Shown in pieces: positions 24,598 to 37,937 of a stretch of 64,000 nt of DNA (within the stretch, counting starts at the first letter, position 1; every line of letters starts with the position of its first letter). The translations under genes were made by a program, and so were the position numbers. The notes below the pieces were generated by a model. It searched no databases and was not told the DNA's origin. It saw nothing but the letters and a program-made list of their open reading frames with translations. The stretch covers positions 1 to 64,000 of the forward strand of contig JACCGJ010018159.1 of assembly GCA_013407085.1 (NCBI GenBank), read 5' to 3'. Source of the DNA: Atriophallophorus winterbourni (Eukaryota > Platyhelminthes > Trematoda > Plagiorchiida > Microphallidae).

Positions 24598-25629
24598 ACT
24601 TCTTGATATATTATCAATTTCATCTTTAATATGTGCTTCAGAAACGCAGAAGGTTCATACTATAAGCGAAATTTTATTTATCATTATTTTATTTGTTGGG
24701 ATGCACTAAAATTTCGATAATCTCATGTTGAAAAAAGAAATATCACTCTAAGAAACGAAGATTTTGTTTAGGTGTTTATAATAATATGATTTCCATTCCT
24801 GTATCTACTTTCTCCCAAATATACGTTTGATCTTTTTTATTCACTTTTTAAGTTACTTGAAAACAAATGTTAGATATGTCTTTACATAAAATCTATTTGA
24901 ATTCGATTGCAACGAAATAAGACCAATTCATTTCACGTAATCGCAGCATTCTATTCCAGCTATTAGATTGCGGATTATCCCAACAATAGTTAGTGAAATT
25001 CACATTTATCAGTGGAGATGTACATGAGATATCTGAAAATGAAATAGCCATATGCGGGGTCTTAATACAACTGCTTTTGGGTATATCAAATTTAGAACAA
25101 TTAAAAATATACCAGTATATCCCATCGATAAATGTAATGAATGAATTATTCAAGCTCTTCAAACAAAAAAATATTGCATTAACAATGTTCATTAATTCCA
25201 AAATAGTCCTGAATGCGTTTCAAATGTTTACGCATTAGTTTTAATATATTTAGAACTGGAATGCAATATTTAAGTACTAGTTTTCAAACACTTGAGAGAA
25301 CATGATAGCAGGTTATATCAGAAAGCCTTTCTTATACTTGTAAACTCCCTGGTAGAGACAGCTGATCATGCTTCCCTGTTTTGATTGGTGAATATTTAAC
25401 GTATGTATGAATAATTAACGTTTATTTCTTTGCAGAATGACAGAACCTTCACTGGTTTATACGTGAACTTAATTCAACTAGAGTCGAGATGTGTTCTGCA
25501 CATCTGATGTGCCCGTTACGCCGTTTATCTCTCAGATTAAAAACAGTCAATCTTTCGATTTACGGGTATTAGACCGAAAGAAATATTTCCAAATTTCATT
25601 GTCTACATTTCTGCGAAGTTAAACCAAGG
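24598..25629. other. AT-rich stretch, nothing recognised
   Basis: No gene assigned. Overlapping open frames on both strands near 24893-25238 look like chance frames in AT-rich DNA. Confidence 0.5.
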
Positions 25630-25935
25630 TTGCGCTTGTAAACCGTGGCACGACCTGTCCAACATTGGTGTACAAACGCAACGTGTTAACTAATCTTTCA
25701 CTGTTTCAAGCGCATGTGTATCCTGATCGTTCGGTTCTTATTTGATGTGTACCAAACAACACGAACGCTGTCGCATGGTGTGTGATGAAAATGCATGCAA
25801 ATGAGCATTTTTGATCATGGTAATAGGTTTTTACCGCATCCGCACATGTATGGGCACATGTGATAGAATATGTTGGTCGTGTCAACCTTATCCAGCAGTT
25901 CCTTACAAGAGCAAAATTATTTAACATTCTTCTAC
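25630..25935 (+). repeat. F1 hammerhead repeat, degenerate ribozyme
   Basis: Plus-oriented F1 unit with GTTTCAAGCGCATG, a damaged hammerhead near 25738-25785 (TTTGATGTG in place of CTGATGAG, CACGAACGC in place of GCACGAAAC), ATGCATGCAAATGAG and the terminal hairpin block GTTGGTCGTGTCAAC. The hairpin still pairs although its bases differ from other copies. Confidence 0.75.
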
Positions 25936-27779
25936 TTCTTCTTCTTCATCCTGATATTATTGTCCAAATTGATCAGTGAGAAAGTCAAAAAACCAGTTTT
26001 GGGTTATTTATGATATAATTGCATGTAAATGAGCATTTTTAAACCACGCTTCATTTTTAACTTCAATAAAAACAAATTTTTTTTCAAGATTCTTTAAAAT
26101 GATGTGTTCCTGTACCTATTCATGGGAAACGATTTTTTTATCTAATTGTTTGTAACTCTTTCAAAACATCTTTTTTCAAGACCGATGGACATCACGTGTC
26201 GTAGAAAATGTACGTGCATGTTTGTATAATGTTGGCGCTAATTGATTTAAGAATGTTCTGACAGCATCGTCGACATTTTAAGCCTCACGGAAACCGTCAA
26301 AACTAATGGAAATTGAAGTGCCTGATTCTTGTCGAAATAAATATTCGGTGTCAAAGATTGCTTCTATGATTATCTTACAACACAGTATAATGTTTTAAGG
26401 GAATCCAATCATCATTGACTTGCGCGAGGTAATATTTAGCGGAGCAGTTTGTCAAAATATATATGTGTACTTAGATGAGAACTTTTTGCAGAGATTGAAC
26501 TACGCAGCACCTGAGAATTGTGGAGTTTTGACTATTTTTGACCATCTACAGTACATGTCAACCTTCACTGTCTGTCATAGAAACGCAAATTTTGCGAAAT
26601 ATAATAATATCAATAATAAAATCTGTTAGTAACGAACCTCCAACTAAAACAAAATGAACCAATCTTCCTAACTTATAAAAATAATTATTTTTCATATTCT
26701 GCACGAAAACTATCATGATTGAAAAATCTTCAAAATATATTTTTATCAAACCTTACCTCGAAAACCTTTTACCAGCAACATCAAATTCCTTTTTGTCAGG
26801 CAAATATTCCCTCAATCATTGTGTTGAAAACGATGCGAGGCGATATATTTTTGTCACTGGAACTACTCCTGAAAGACGCACCCACACACTGCGAACAAAC
26901 GATATCCAACGACACGCGATAAGCTATACTGTGAAAAAGATTATTTTGTTCGATAAAAAAACATAAATTGCTCGTACGTTTGGAGAGGTACATTCGACTT
27001 CCGGAAAATTGAACCAACAAATTTTGTTCCATTTTACGTAAATTAGGTGAACCACTCGAGAAACTGATGTCGTTCTAACCACTTGACTTCCTCTATCCAC
27101 AAAGCGATGCTCGTTAAAAGATAGATTAATGTGTTTCTAAAAGTGATACAATTTATATGAATGTGATCGATGTAATTTTCAACGTAGACAGTAGCAAATG
27201 CGGAAACATCGAGTGAAGTATTATCGCAATCATAAGGTGGTAATAACGATTTATTGATATGAAATGAAACAAAACAAAATATTTGTCGCGAAATTAAGGT
27301 TAACATCAAGCTAAGTGGGTTTGAAATCAAAATTTTTCGACACAGGAGATAACCAAATGATTCGATATACATTACGAGAGATATATGATAATAAAGCTAA
27401 CGAAAACGAGCATGAATAATGGATCGAATGACTTGGGGAAGATTTGCTAGCTAACTTGCTGTTGAAATAAATCGAAAATTAGATATAAATATAAGTGGAG
27501 AGATAGATAGTTTAATATATATATATATATGTGTGTGTGTCTAAATATAACATATAGATGTTAGATGTTAGAAAGATAAGTAGCTAAATAAAGAAATAAA
27601 CACGGGAAGAAAAATAGAGTGTGATCATGTAGATGATCGAAGATTCGTGAACATTATGAAATGCCATATGGTGAAAGCTGCTCATAAATTTGAGATTTAA
27701 AATGTAACGAAAAACAATGTTGCATTTGTAATCCACATTCAAATAATCTAGGTAAGGCGAAGCTGTACAATCACCTGCG
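25936..27779. other. AT-rich stretch with microsatellites
   Basis: A short TTC run lies at about 25936-25949, and a (TA)n-(GT)n compound microsatellite at 27515-27540. No gene recognised. Confidence 0.55.
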
Positions 27780-27930
27780 CTCAAAGACATTCAGATGTGG
27801 TTAAAACCATGCCCATAAACACAAATCCGTATTTGTTTCGGTCTGTTTGCTTCATCAGATAGGTTCATCAAGATCATGATTCGCAAGCTTTGAAACAGTA
27901 TGAGAAATACTAAACAGAGGTAGCTCTTAA
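27780..27930 (-). repeat. F1 hammerhead repeat remnant
   Basis: Minus-strand remnant: TTTCGGTCTGTTTGCTTCATCAG is recognisable in two parts as antisense of GAAA, the AAACA loop and CTGATGA, followed by antisense GTTTCAAAGC. Helix II no longer forms. Confidence 0.5.
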
Positions 27931-28364
27931 ATCCAACATTACGAACGTCGACAGCATTAATTATTAATTCAGTAGAAATATCTCCGGTTTTCAGAACTTT
28001 TATACAGATATACAAAAAATTTGATCTATTCAATGTAATGGAAGCACAAAATTTTATTAAATAATTATAGGCACCTGTTAAATTACACAATTTAGCTTCG
28101 ATTTGTAGCTATGATTAAAGCGCAACTTCGTTGAGATTTTATTGCATGAGCGCATATATATTTGAGTGATTTTGCGTGTAACTGATGTTTCTCTATTGGC
28201 AAATATATATTCGTCCACAACATGTGTAAATAGTAAACTTGGACAATGGCAAACAAAAAATATAATCGCAAATTATCTCGGTTAGTCGGAGCCGAATAAA
28301 CAGTTCTATCACCCGAACATGTGCTTAGTCAAGTTATCTGAAATTTGATAGGCGTGTTCATAAT

Positions 28365-28650
28365 CAACTAGTTAATATGACCAAAATGTTGTGTTGCTCA
28401 CATCTCCCGAAATTACATTCCACTACCTGTTTCTGGCTGTTTGCCGTCATCAGGTGGAGACAGTAAGTTTAGGTTCAGTGACCAGTGGAGTGTAATTCCG
28501 GGGGATGTGAGCAACACATCATTTTGGTCATCCATAAGCACCTTGAGTGCTTGACCACGAATCACTATGTGTTTCTGTGTTTGAACATCGTGGTTCGTTG
28601 TACAAACCATATGCAATAGTGGCATTCAAGTATAACCTTGTGAACTAGTA
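28365..28650. repeat. F2 hammerhead repeat with foldback
   Basis: A minus-oriented ribozyme half (about 28385-28480) is followed by a plus-oriented half without ribozyme (about 28487-28650). The arms share CACATC/GATGTG, AATTAC/GTAATT and CACTAC/GTGGAG blocks. The right half continues into TGGTCATCCATAAGC, GTGGTTCGTTGTACAAACC (hairpin landmark) and GTGGCATTCAAGTATAACC, the fullest F2 tail in the window. Confidence 0.75.
28418..28459 (-). ncRNA. Hammerhead ribozyme motif, F2, core intact
   Basis: Minus strand: CTCCAC, CTGATGA, CGGC-AAACA-GCCA, GAAA, helix III ACAGGT (one mismatch), A, GTGGAA. Helix I pairs at five of six positions. The F2 consensus helix I (CTCCAC with GTGGAG) is clearest here. 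Confidence 0.8.
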
Positions 28651-28659
28651 TATAATTAA

Positions 28660-28770
28660 CCAATGCACTTCAGTGCTCACATACTGCGCAATTACACTCC
28701 ACTACCAGATTCTGGCTGTTTGTCTTCACCATGTAGTAATAACAATAGTGATGCGTAGTGCTACAAGCAG
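28660..28770 (-). repeat. F2 hammerhead repeat remnant
   Basis: Shares the AATTACACTCCACTACC block and a damaged ribozyme (antisense of GAATC for GAAAC, and of CATGGTGA for CTGATGA). Likely an older tandem neighbour of the unit at 28365-28650. Confidence 0.55.
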
Positions 28771-31700
28771 GCGTAAAGTAGTAAATATTTTTGGACTTTT
28801 AACGGATCGTGAATTACTTTTCCACAAACAAATTCACAAATCCACACAATGAATCGCAGTCAGACACCAAAGTTTCTAATTGCACAGTCTATCGTATTTC
28901 TTACATCAAATGGATGTAAAATTCACACTCGGTTTTATGCTATTTCCGGAAACCTTAGAATTAGTCTCATGGAAACTATAAATAGTGATAAACAGGTGAT
29001 TTTCTATTCTTTTTAAGGTTAGGCTGAAATAATGATCGCACAATGAATCATGGCATTTTAGTAAATGAATTAGCTGTGATACACTTCTACAACTACACAT
29101 CAAAACAATGCTCACCTCTTTACCCCTGTTCATGGCTCAGTAAAACTGAGCTGGTTGTGCCTAATGTAAAATATTCAACAGTATGTATCCGCTAGTGAAA
29201 TTTAAGTGTAAGTGAGAAAAACATACATTTCTCATTTCTTATCGTTCGAGCAACAGAGAAAAAATGAATCTGTGGTGTCCATATAATATTATGATTTCAA
29301 ATTAAACATATTTTATGCACCTTCACCATTTTTGCATGATACAAATAAACTAATCTAAACGGGTCTCTGATAAGGACCCCTAGCTATTAACAGACGATAA
29401 AATGCCAGTGCATATGATGTAGCTAAAGCAATATATTTACGTTTCGCAGCTTTCAGGAATTTATCATTTATCCTTTTGTGATTTTTTTCAAATCCTCGTT
29501 TCAATATAACGAACCGACGCACCAGGTTCAATAAACAGAGGAATTTGGTTTATAAAAAATATTAAAGAAATTTCGAAACACGTTTTTCAATATTGTCAGC
29601 TCTTGCTTACAAAATCCCAACACGAGATGAAAAATAAACTGCTTGTCCCGTTATTACGTAGATAGTAGGATAAAACAGTTTTTGTTAAAAAATGTCTCTT
29701 AAAAATATTTGTTAGTCACATAACATAATAAACGTTACAAACGTATTTTTAGGCAGTTGAATAAATAGATTTACTATATACAATCCAATCGAAATGTAAG
29801 TCAAGTTTGCAAACGAAAGCAACTTCAACATAACAATGGAAACTGTTATAAAATAACAGTCAGGGTGCATTTTTTCATTGACCCACGTTAATAAGTAAAT
29901 GTTAACGAATTAAATCATATGTGAAAATTTATTTTTAGGACATGAAAATTTATTGATTAAAATAGGTGTTTGTACAATAGATTAGGCACAGAACATATCA
30001 AATAGATTTAGGCTCTAACTATTATTTATTCGGGCGGTTCGGGTATATTGGCTTAGTGTGTTGGCATTCTTCGGAGATGTGGGCAATGGAAGAACATCAG
30101 CTGTACGACAATGTGACGTTTATTAGCGTTTCAACTACGTAAAATATCTGATTATAGAAGAAATACCACAAAGTGCTCAGTGTGATAGATAATAATGTGT
30201 AGATCAACAGTTTTTGAACGTTGCCAGCCTGATTTACGTTCAACAGCCGTAAAATGTATTTAGGCTTATTTATTTATTTATTTATTTAGATCTAACTCAT
30301 GATATTGCCAGCTCGTAGCAGCATTATCTTCAGTTTCGTTACTCTTATGGAGCATATCAACCACAGAAGTCATTCAAAGCACGAAATCATAAAATTTATT
30401 CTTTTTCAAGTAATTCTTTGTCGACTTTTGAAGATTGGACCATATTTACAAATTCTGATGGAATAACAACCATACGGACGAATCAAATGATTCCATTGTT
30501 GTTATTTATATAAGAACGAGTTCAATGTACCGTATATCCAGTCAGTCGATTCATCTAAATTCATTAATCCATACATTACTCATCGAATGCCTTTCATTAT
30601 CCTAACACACCTGGACTACAAACGTTGAAAAACCAAGTTTGTCGATTTTAATCATCAAGATCAAATTAACTAAATTTACTAGCTTTCGTAAGGTGATTTT
30701 GAATAGATTTTCTAAAAAAATACATTGAAAGCAAGTAAGCGGTTTTGAAATAGGAGGTGTGATTTTGTGCAAGATCTGTCCTTCGCAGACAACTGCGTCG
30801 CAACGTATTCATAATCTGCTCATCGCCACACGCATTAGTCAAATGGACTTGAGTACCATTACGTAAAGACGAATGGCGATTTGATTCTTAAATAAAAGGT
30901 CCAAAATAGTTTTACACACTACTCTGAATATTAAAAATGTGGAGCCATAAATGCGTCATGAGTCCATTCAGGTGCGATGGACATTTGGGAGTAATTCGCT
31001 GCACAAAATGTAACATTCGTGCGTTACCTTTTTCTTCGAATTTCAACCTAGATGACATCGTACAATAAACGAGTTTAGTTTTGTTCGAAATAGAATTCCT
31101 GTTCCATACTATAAAAGATTTACTCTTATTTACATGTATCTTGGCAAAATTTACATTGTTTCGTTTGTATATAATAAACCTTTTTGCTCTTTCGAACGAT
31201 TTCTCTGAAAGTGGTTAATGTCATGTTAATTTCAAAATATACAGTTGTATGATCAATTTAGTTAATATTACTACGTTCCTACTTATAATGTTGTATGATA
31301 TATATGAAAATCGGATTTTGTTGTTGCGAGTCTACATGTTTAGAGGCGTATCAGTTCGCCTATTTCAAGAATAAGGTCCACTGCCTTAATCGTATCAGTG
31401 TCAGAGAAGTCGATAACACTTCCTACATAAATTCAACATTCCATCGAATACCTTTTTTCACGTGATTTCACCTGTTCCGTTGACGTGTTAATTTGTTCTA
31501 ATTGTATCTATCCATTGTGATTCTGTTTATCGCGCATCGCTGCATATGAGTTGCGAAACATATCACTATTTTTATATACACAACACTAATTTTTCACTTT
31601 GCGATTATCCGTAACGAACAGAAAAATCAATACAAAATTTTACAGAGAACAACATTAATTATTTGGTTATCTTTACCAACTCTATTTTTTCCGTTCTAAC

Positions 31701-33269
31701 CCTACTTCTCCATTTCATTTAGAAGAGAATTTGAGGCAATCATTTTAATTAAATATGTGATATCACTGAAATATTAACTATAACTATTGATTATTGATTA
31801 TTGAGATCGTGCTTTAAAAATACATTTCGAGTAGCGTGGCTTGGCTATATAATTTTACTGTTATTTTTAAAAATTTGATTTCATCTTAGTGAAACCCAAA
31901 CCTGGATCAATGCTTTTTGCTATATACGCCAAAAGCAAGGTGAGAAATTAATACGCCATCCTTCATAACATTACTTAGTGAAAATTTAATCCCAAACAAA
32001 TCTCTCTAAATTTTTGGAGCAAAAATAAGCAATATTTTTTCCAATATTTTATTTAAAATTTTCGTCAACCGAAATATTTTTAGCTTAGATAAATTTGGAT
32101 TTCTCTGGTAGATACTAATTAGGGTAACTTTCATCTATACAGGTGACAGGGAACCAAAGGTTTACATTTGACATTTTGACGATTTACCGGGTAGAATATC
32201 CATGCAGGTATGCTAATATTTTATTGGGTTACCATATATATCGGTGTATATTATGTAAACTTGAAAAACTCGTGTACTTTCTAGTTTTTTTTCCAAGTTC
32301 TAGCTATTAATGGATTTCTCCATATCGGAACTACGTGCAAAACAAAATTTTGTAATTTACCATTTTATACAGTGCAAAAAAGAATTCGGCTTATTCTTGA
32401 ATAAAATAGGTATAAGAAGAAGAAGAAGAAATTGACTTTATTCGTACACACGAATTTTCAGCTGTTACAATATTTTCATTAGAAATTTAAAAAAATGATA
32501 AACATGTCCCGACATCGAGTTACAAATGCAACAGTGTGCCTTATAAATATTTTGTAGCATCATATTTTGATGCGCAATAACATTCGATAGACCATAATTA
32601 ATAAAACACTGAAATTTTGCAATATCATATCCACGCTAGCTCACTATAAAGAATAATTTATAATTCAAATAAAAATTGTGAAATAGGATTTCCATCTCTT
32701 ATAGTCCAGTTTATGTCACTGCGACGATATATTATTGATGGCTCCGTGAAATTCAGGAAGATAGAACTAAAACAACTCCTCGCGTTGACAGACGAAATTG
32801 AAAACATTTAGAAATGCCACCAGATAATTATATTGATTAATGATAAAATCATATTACTAATATCTGTAGATTGCATAAAATATTTTATAAAACTGAAGAC
32901 TTCATTGGAGTTATAAATATAATTAAAATCATGGACCACCGAAGCAGAAAAAATATGCGACGCCAGTAGATCGCTCCAGTAAGCAATCCGAAAGTTTCCA
33001 GTAGTAGGGAAATTCAACATTTTCACTTTATGACCTCTCGTAGGTGATCAACCAAATTTTACAATAGCAATAAAATAATTAGATAGCCAAATTATTTATT
33101 CCTTCAAAAGATCAAACTTAATTTGTAATTTTGACCAAACATCGAACGTAAACATTATGATATATTTCTTTATTATTCAAAATTGGCAGTTTACATACAA
33201 ATTATATTGAAATGTGCATTAAAACTTTTATCAAATTAAATTGCTTACATTCGTCTGATTAATTATGTT
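28771..33269. other. Long AT-rich stretch with simple repeats, no gene
   Basis: Roughly 4.5 kb with no recognisable gene or transposon. Simple repeats: (TTTA)n at about 30266-30288 and (GAA)n at about 32414-32431. This is the longest repeat-poor part of the left half. Confidence 0.55.
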
Positions 33270-33327
33270 TCTTCAAGCGCATGCGGGTCTTGACCCTACT
33301 GTACCTACCTGATGAGTGCAAACAGCA
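33270..33327 (+). repeat. F1 repeat, left half, broken inside the ribozyme
   Basis: Reads from TTCAAGCGCATGCGG through CTACCTGATGAG and TGCAAACAGCA, then stops at the 3' strand of helix II. The matching continuation (GAAACCGGTCGTGAGG) is found at 36149, after the CR1 element, so a LINE insertion appears to have split one repeat. Confidence 0.75.
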
Positions 33328-36148
33328 ATCTTGTTACTGACAGTAAAAATGTTCCTATAAAAAACGTAATATTTCCTAAACATTGCGAGTCGCACCAATA
33401 TCTACAATTACACGATCTTATTTTGTGTAAGATAAATACGATCAAGTGCATATATATTAATGCTCAGTGATTAACTAACAAATTAGCTGAACTATGTGAG
33501 TTTTGTGACAGACTTTCACCCAATTTGCTTGCAGTTACAGGGACTTGGTTCCAGCCCTACATGACAGGTGCTGAGCTCTCGAATTGATGTGATGTTTAGT
33601 TAACTGAGTTAATAAAGTTTAATGTACGATCCGCATTATTTACCGATCGCAATTATCCACAAGTTTATTTATTGAGAAACTAATCGAATCATTTCAATGC
33701 ATCACAAGCCGCCAGACTCAATTGCTGATCATAGGCGATTTTAATTTCCCGCATCTGCTTTCAAAAAAGTTAACACTCCCTGCATCTGTTTCAACACAAA
33801 TCCAAGGAGGTTATTTAAACTGCTTCACTTCAAAACCACGTTGACCAGCCAACTTGCAGATGGGTTCTTAGCCAACCTTCAACCCTTGGTCTTGTATTAT
33901 CGCCTGAAGCAACCGTGGCAGAGGAAATACAATACCTGCGGAATACTGGCCATGCTCTAATTGTCTTCGATTATGTTTGTATTTCCGAAAGATAGAGAGA
34001 ACAGACAAAATTCTTTCGGAAAATACTATTTCAATCCTTAAATACCAGTCTTCAGGAGGCACAAACTCAAGAGATTGATTTCATTGATTTTGGTTCATAT
34101 TACAATAAATTTCTGAATAATTTGAATTCAAAGATTGAAGAAACCTCGAGTTTTATACCACAGAATTGCAACCACAACTACCAGTTTGTTATCCGAAGTA
34201 GAAATAAGAAATCGTTGGATATAAAGAGAGAGTCTTGAGTAACTCATAATAATTCTTATACGTAAGCTACTTTGAACCGATTCTGTAAGACACGGAATCA
34301 CCTAACGCTTGTTGTAAGAGAAGATCTCATGTAGTTCCAATGAACCTTTCTTCAGAAAATGGTAACCATTCTAAGCTTCTCTGCAGAATAGTAAATCAGC
34401 TATCAATAATCAAACCGGGCGTATTCTTACAAACCCATATTGGATTGACTCACTCTGCCCAAGATGCAAACGATGATTTAGCAACATTTTAATCACTTGT
34501 CTTCAATTCTATGCGTTGCACCCCATGTCAAGATTTACCCAATTTCCCACATTTAGTATTCTTAAACGAAATGACTGTCAATGAATACATGGTTAGGCGG
34601 GAATTTGCAAACTAAACGAACATATGTCTCTTGGGACAGACAAAATTACCCCCGCCATACTTCGCAGGTGTCGCATTGCTTTGACTGCTTCTCTCACGGG
34701 CTTATTCAATCTCAGCCTACATGAGATCCCTGGAAAGCATGGATGATACCTCCTCTTTATATAGACGGTAGCCGTTCAGACACAACAATCTATAATAGGG
34801 TAACGCTAAGTCCGGTAATCTCTTAATTAATGGAATGTATTGTGATTGCGAGCCTAAGAGATCATTTTGAAAATCGTAATATTTTGACCGCAGTACAATA
34901 CTGTTATCGAAGAAATCATTGCTCTTTATCTAACGTTCTTGCAACGTTCGAGGATTGGACCAAGGCGCTAGACGAAGGTGAGGAGATAAATGCTTGTACA
35001 TAGATATTTCCAAATCTTTCGATGGAGTCAACCATGAGATTCCAATAAAAAGCTCAAAACCTATGGAATATCGGGAATGTTGCTGAACTGGATAAATGAC
35101 TATCTTACTGATAGACACTTCCATGTTCGTGTTGGCAGCACACTCTCTAGAAAAGCTCGGTGCTTGAACCTCTTCTGGTCTTGGTGTATATGAACGATAT
35201 AGTAGCGGATATTGGATGTAACTGGATAATGTTTGCCGATGATTTTAAAATATGGAAACGTGTCAGGTCTGGTAATGAATGTATGGCATTACAACAGGAT
35301 CTATGCACATTATTTCGTTGGTCCGAAACAAACAAGTTACCATTTAACCCTGCGAAATGTAAAATGCTGCGGCTTGGATAATCTCTGCACGACACGTATC
35401 AGCTTGGCACGCAAGATCTCGTCTGGACCACCACAAAAAATGATCTCTGTACCTGGGTGTCGTTTAACTTTAAGCCTGGATATCATTGCCGGATGGTGTC
35501 CAATAAAGCCTGCTGTATCTTGAGTCTTCTCAAAAGAATATTCCAAATTTTTACGCCCGAAACCCTACCCCGGGTAATTAACACGTATATACGTCCCGTT
35601 ATGGAATATTCCATCCAAGCCTGGGCACCATGGCTGAGGAAGGATATCGAACTACTCAACAGGATTTATCATCGTGCGACAAAGTTGGTCCTCCGGTACA
35701 GAAATTTGCCTTTCACAGAGCGAATGTTAAAACTGGACCTACACGAGTTCACCCAACGACGGATACCGAGTGATTGCTGTTGGGATTGAAAATCTTACAA
35801 ACTGTAAAACATCCCTTAATTCACTAACTAAATCCCAATGGTCTTATTAGAGCACGAAAGCATTCATAGCCTGTAAGCATTCCTCATTCTCGATTAGACA
35901 TAATTTTTTCTCCTTAATAATTTGTTTCATTTGGAACATTTTGGCTGAAGAAATCATACGCTCGGAACATGTTGAGGTTTTAGCTTTCAAATTATATGAG
36001 TATATGACGAACCATGCGGTATGTGACTGTTCCTATTGATTTTTTGTAGAATTTATATTTTTACTCGATAAACATCTGCATCCTATGGTTATTGTTTAGC
36101 TTACTAATTTTTTTACCATAAAAATTCTATGTTCTGTTTTCTGAACAA
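33328..36148 (+). mobile_element. CR1-type LINE, decayed, inserted into an F1 ribozyme
   Basis: Plus-strand CR1 copy of the same subfamily as 20700-21880. Recognisable pieces are an INAQ*LTNKLAEL-like start at about 33445, VTGTWF near 33530, LLIIGDFNFPHL near 33730, SVLEPLLVLVYMND and an intact FADD box (35160-35250), PFNPAKCKMLRLG (about 35345), and VMEYSIQAWAPWL with the C-terminal domain (35595-35789). It ends shortly before 36149. Many stops and frameshifts; no single frame is usable. Total length ~2.8 kb, with deletions relative to the copy at 15282-18998. Confidence 0.85.
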
Positions 36149-36210
36149 GAAACCGGTCGTGAGGTGTGTGTGATTGAAAAGCATATAAATGAGCATGTTA
36201 GGTTCCTTCA
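36149..36210 (+). repeat. F1 repeat, right half of the split copy
   Basis: Starts exactly with GAAACCGGTCGTGAGG, the ribozyme 3' core, and continues into GTGTGTGATTG and ATAAATGAGCATG, the F1 tail. Together with 33270-33327 it accounts for one unit lacking only about one base. Confidence 0.75.
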
Positions 36211-37937
36211 AATTCTAAATTAATAAATTTGAATTGAGAAGAGCAAAATATTTGAAGTTTGCTTTCAATGATATATTTGAATAAAACCATTCAGGATTAC
36301 TTGAGCTCTAAAGACCCTTTATATTTTTGAGAAAACATCTGCTTGAATCGTTTGCAATAATTCTTCTGTTTGGGTTTACAGAACAAATCATTCTGAAATT
36401 TAACTCTTAAGCGTTTGATAGATAACTTGGTGTATCCTAAAAAGTTACATTTGTCTCTATGCTATCATTCCACACATTTACACTGACAAATGATTGACAA
36501 GAAGCAAATTATGCTAATTAAATTATATTCCTCGTACTTTTAGTTTTGCCAGAAATATTTTCGATATCAATTCGGTATAAAATTGTGTTTTTCATTTTGA
36601 TGATGAATAAATCAGTTTGCATAGACTTGATGGTTCGCTTAGCGTTTAATTTAATTTGTATGCTTCAACAAATTTTGTCATGGTTCAATCATTTTGCTTT
36701 GATAAATATCAGCATTTTTGCTAACATGCTTTTCATGTTTAAGAACAATTCTGTATACATAGTAACCAATCCCTAACGAAGTCACACGTAACGGACGAAG
36801 ACTGTATGGAACCCGAAATCTCCACTAAACATTTGTGTCATGATTTTATGTTCAATATTGCTTGCTATTAAAGATATGTAACATTGATTTCGCATCGTAT
36901 TAATGGTAGTCGATCTTGGATACTCCAATTTGAAATTCAATGATTTTTTATATACAGATTATGTTCTTCATAAAACAATAATAATATAATAATAGGAATT
37001 TTGTTTGATATTATCTGCAAGTTAATTGAGAGCTTTCCTTCGAAATTAACTGATTGCAACACATCCCATTTGGTTTTCGAGTAAGATTGAATCTCATGCG
37101 TGATTGTCTTCACAACCACATCTTAGTCGATCCTATCGTGTTTCGCGGCAGTTCGAAGCAGAATATTAAAATCCAGTACATATTTGCGATGTTTAAATGA
37201 TCTAGATATTTTTTTACAAAAAAGTCACATTTATATTGAGATTCTTCGCAATAAATTTTTTTCAAATATTCTGGGAAAATTTGCCGATTTTCTTACTCAG
37301 ATTTGTCCACAATTTTTAAGTGTTTCTGGAACCTAGTCTTTAGAAACAATTGGTTCATGGTATAAAATCGTGTAAAAGAGTTTTAAATAGAAAATTTGTT
37401 AACAAGCATGATGGGAACTAATTTTGCTCACATTAAAAATTTAGCATCGTAGATTTTCACAAATGTATGAAACATTTAGTTTAGAAATTGGATAAAGTTT
37501 ATTGGAAATTCAACAGTAAATTCATAAGCTATATAGATATAATAAGGAAGCTTTATTTATAACAAAGGCACTAGACTTTCTCTATTTTTACATGCTCATC
37601 AAAATATTTGCCTGAAATTTGTGATTGAGTGTAACCGTGGAAATTTAGAAATTCCATATATGACGTTATAATACCAATCGAATCACGATTTGCGTGTCAT
37701 CCTTGTTCAGGTTCAATGCATATCCCTTTATGACTTATTTTTTAATTAACGAATATTTACAAATCTATTATAATTCCGAAAGCGTGTGCTGTTTGTCACC
37801 GTAAAAATCTTGATACTTGTATATAGAATCAAGATTTTTAATGTAATAAAAACAGATATTGTTGTAAAAATAATGCTTTAAAGCCACATTTCTTTAGGGT
37901 TTCTATGCATCACCACATTGTTCAAATACAAAATCAC
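36211..37937. other. AT-rich stretch, nothing recognised
   Basis: No gene or repeat recognised. Confidence 0.5.

Noticed and set aside
24993..25238. 81-codon plus-strand frame with an overlapping minus-strand frame
   Set aside because: No homology, no splice signals, and composition like the surrounding AT-rich DNA.
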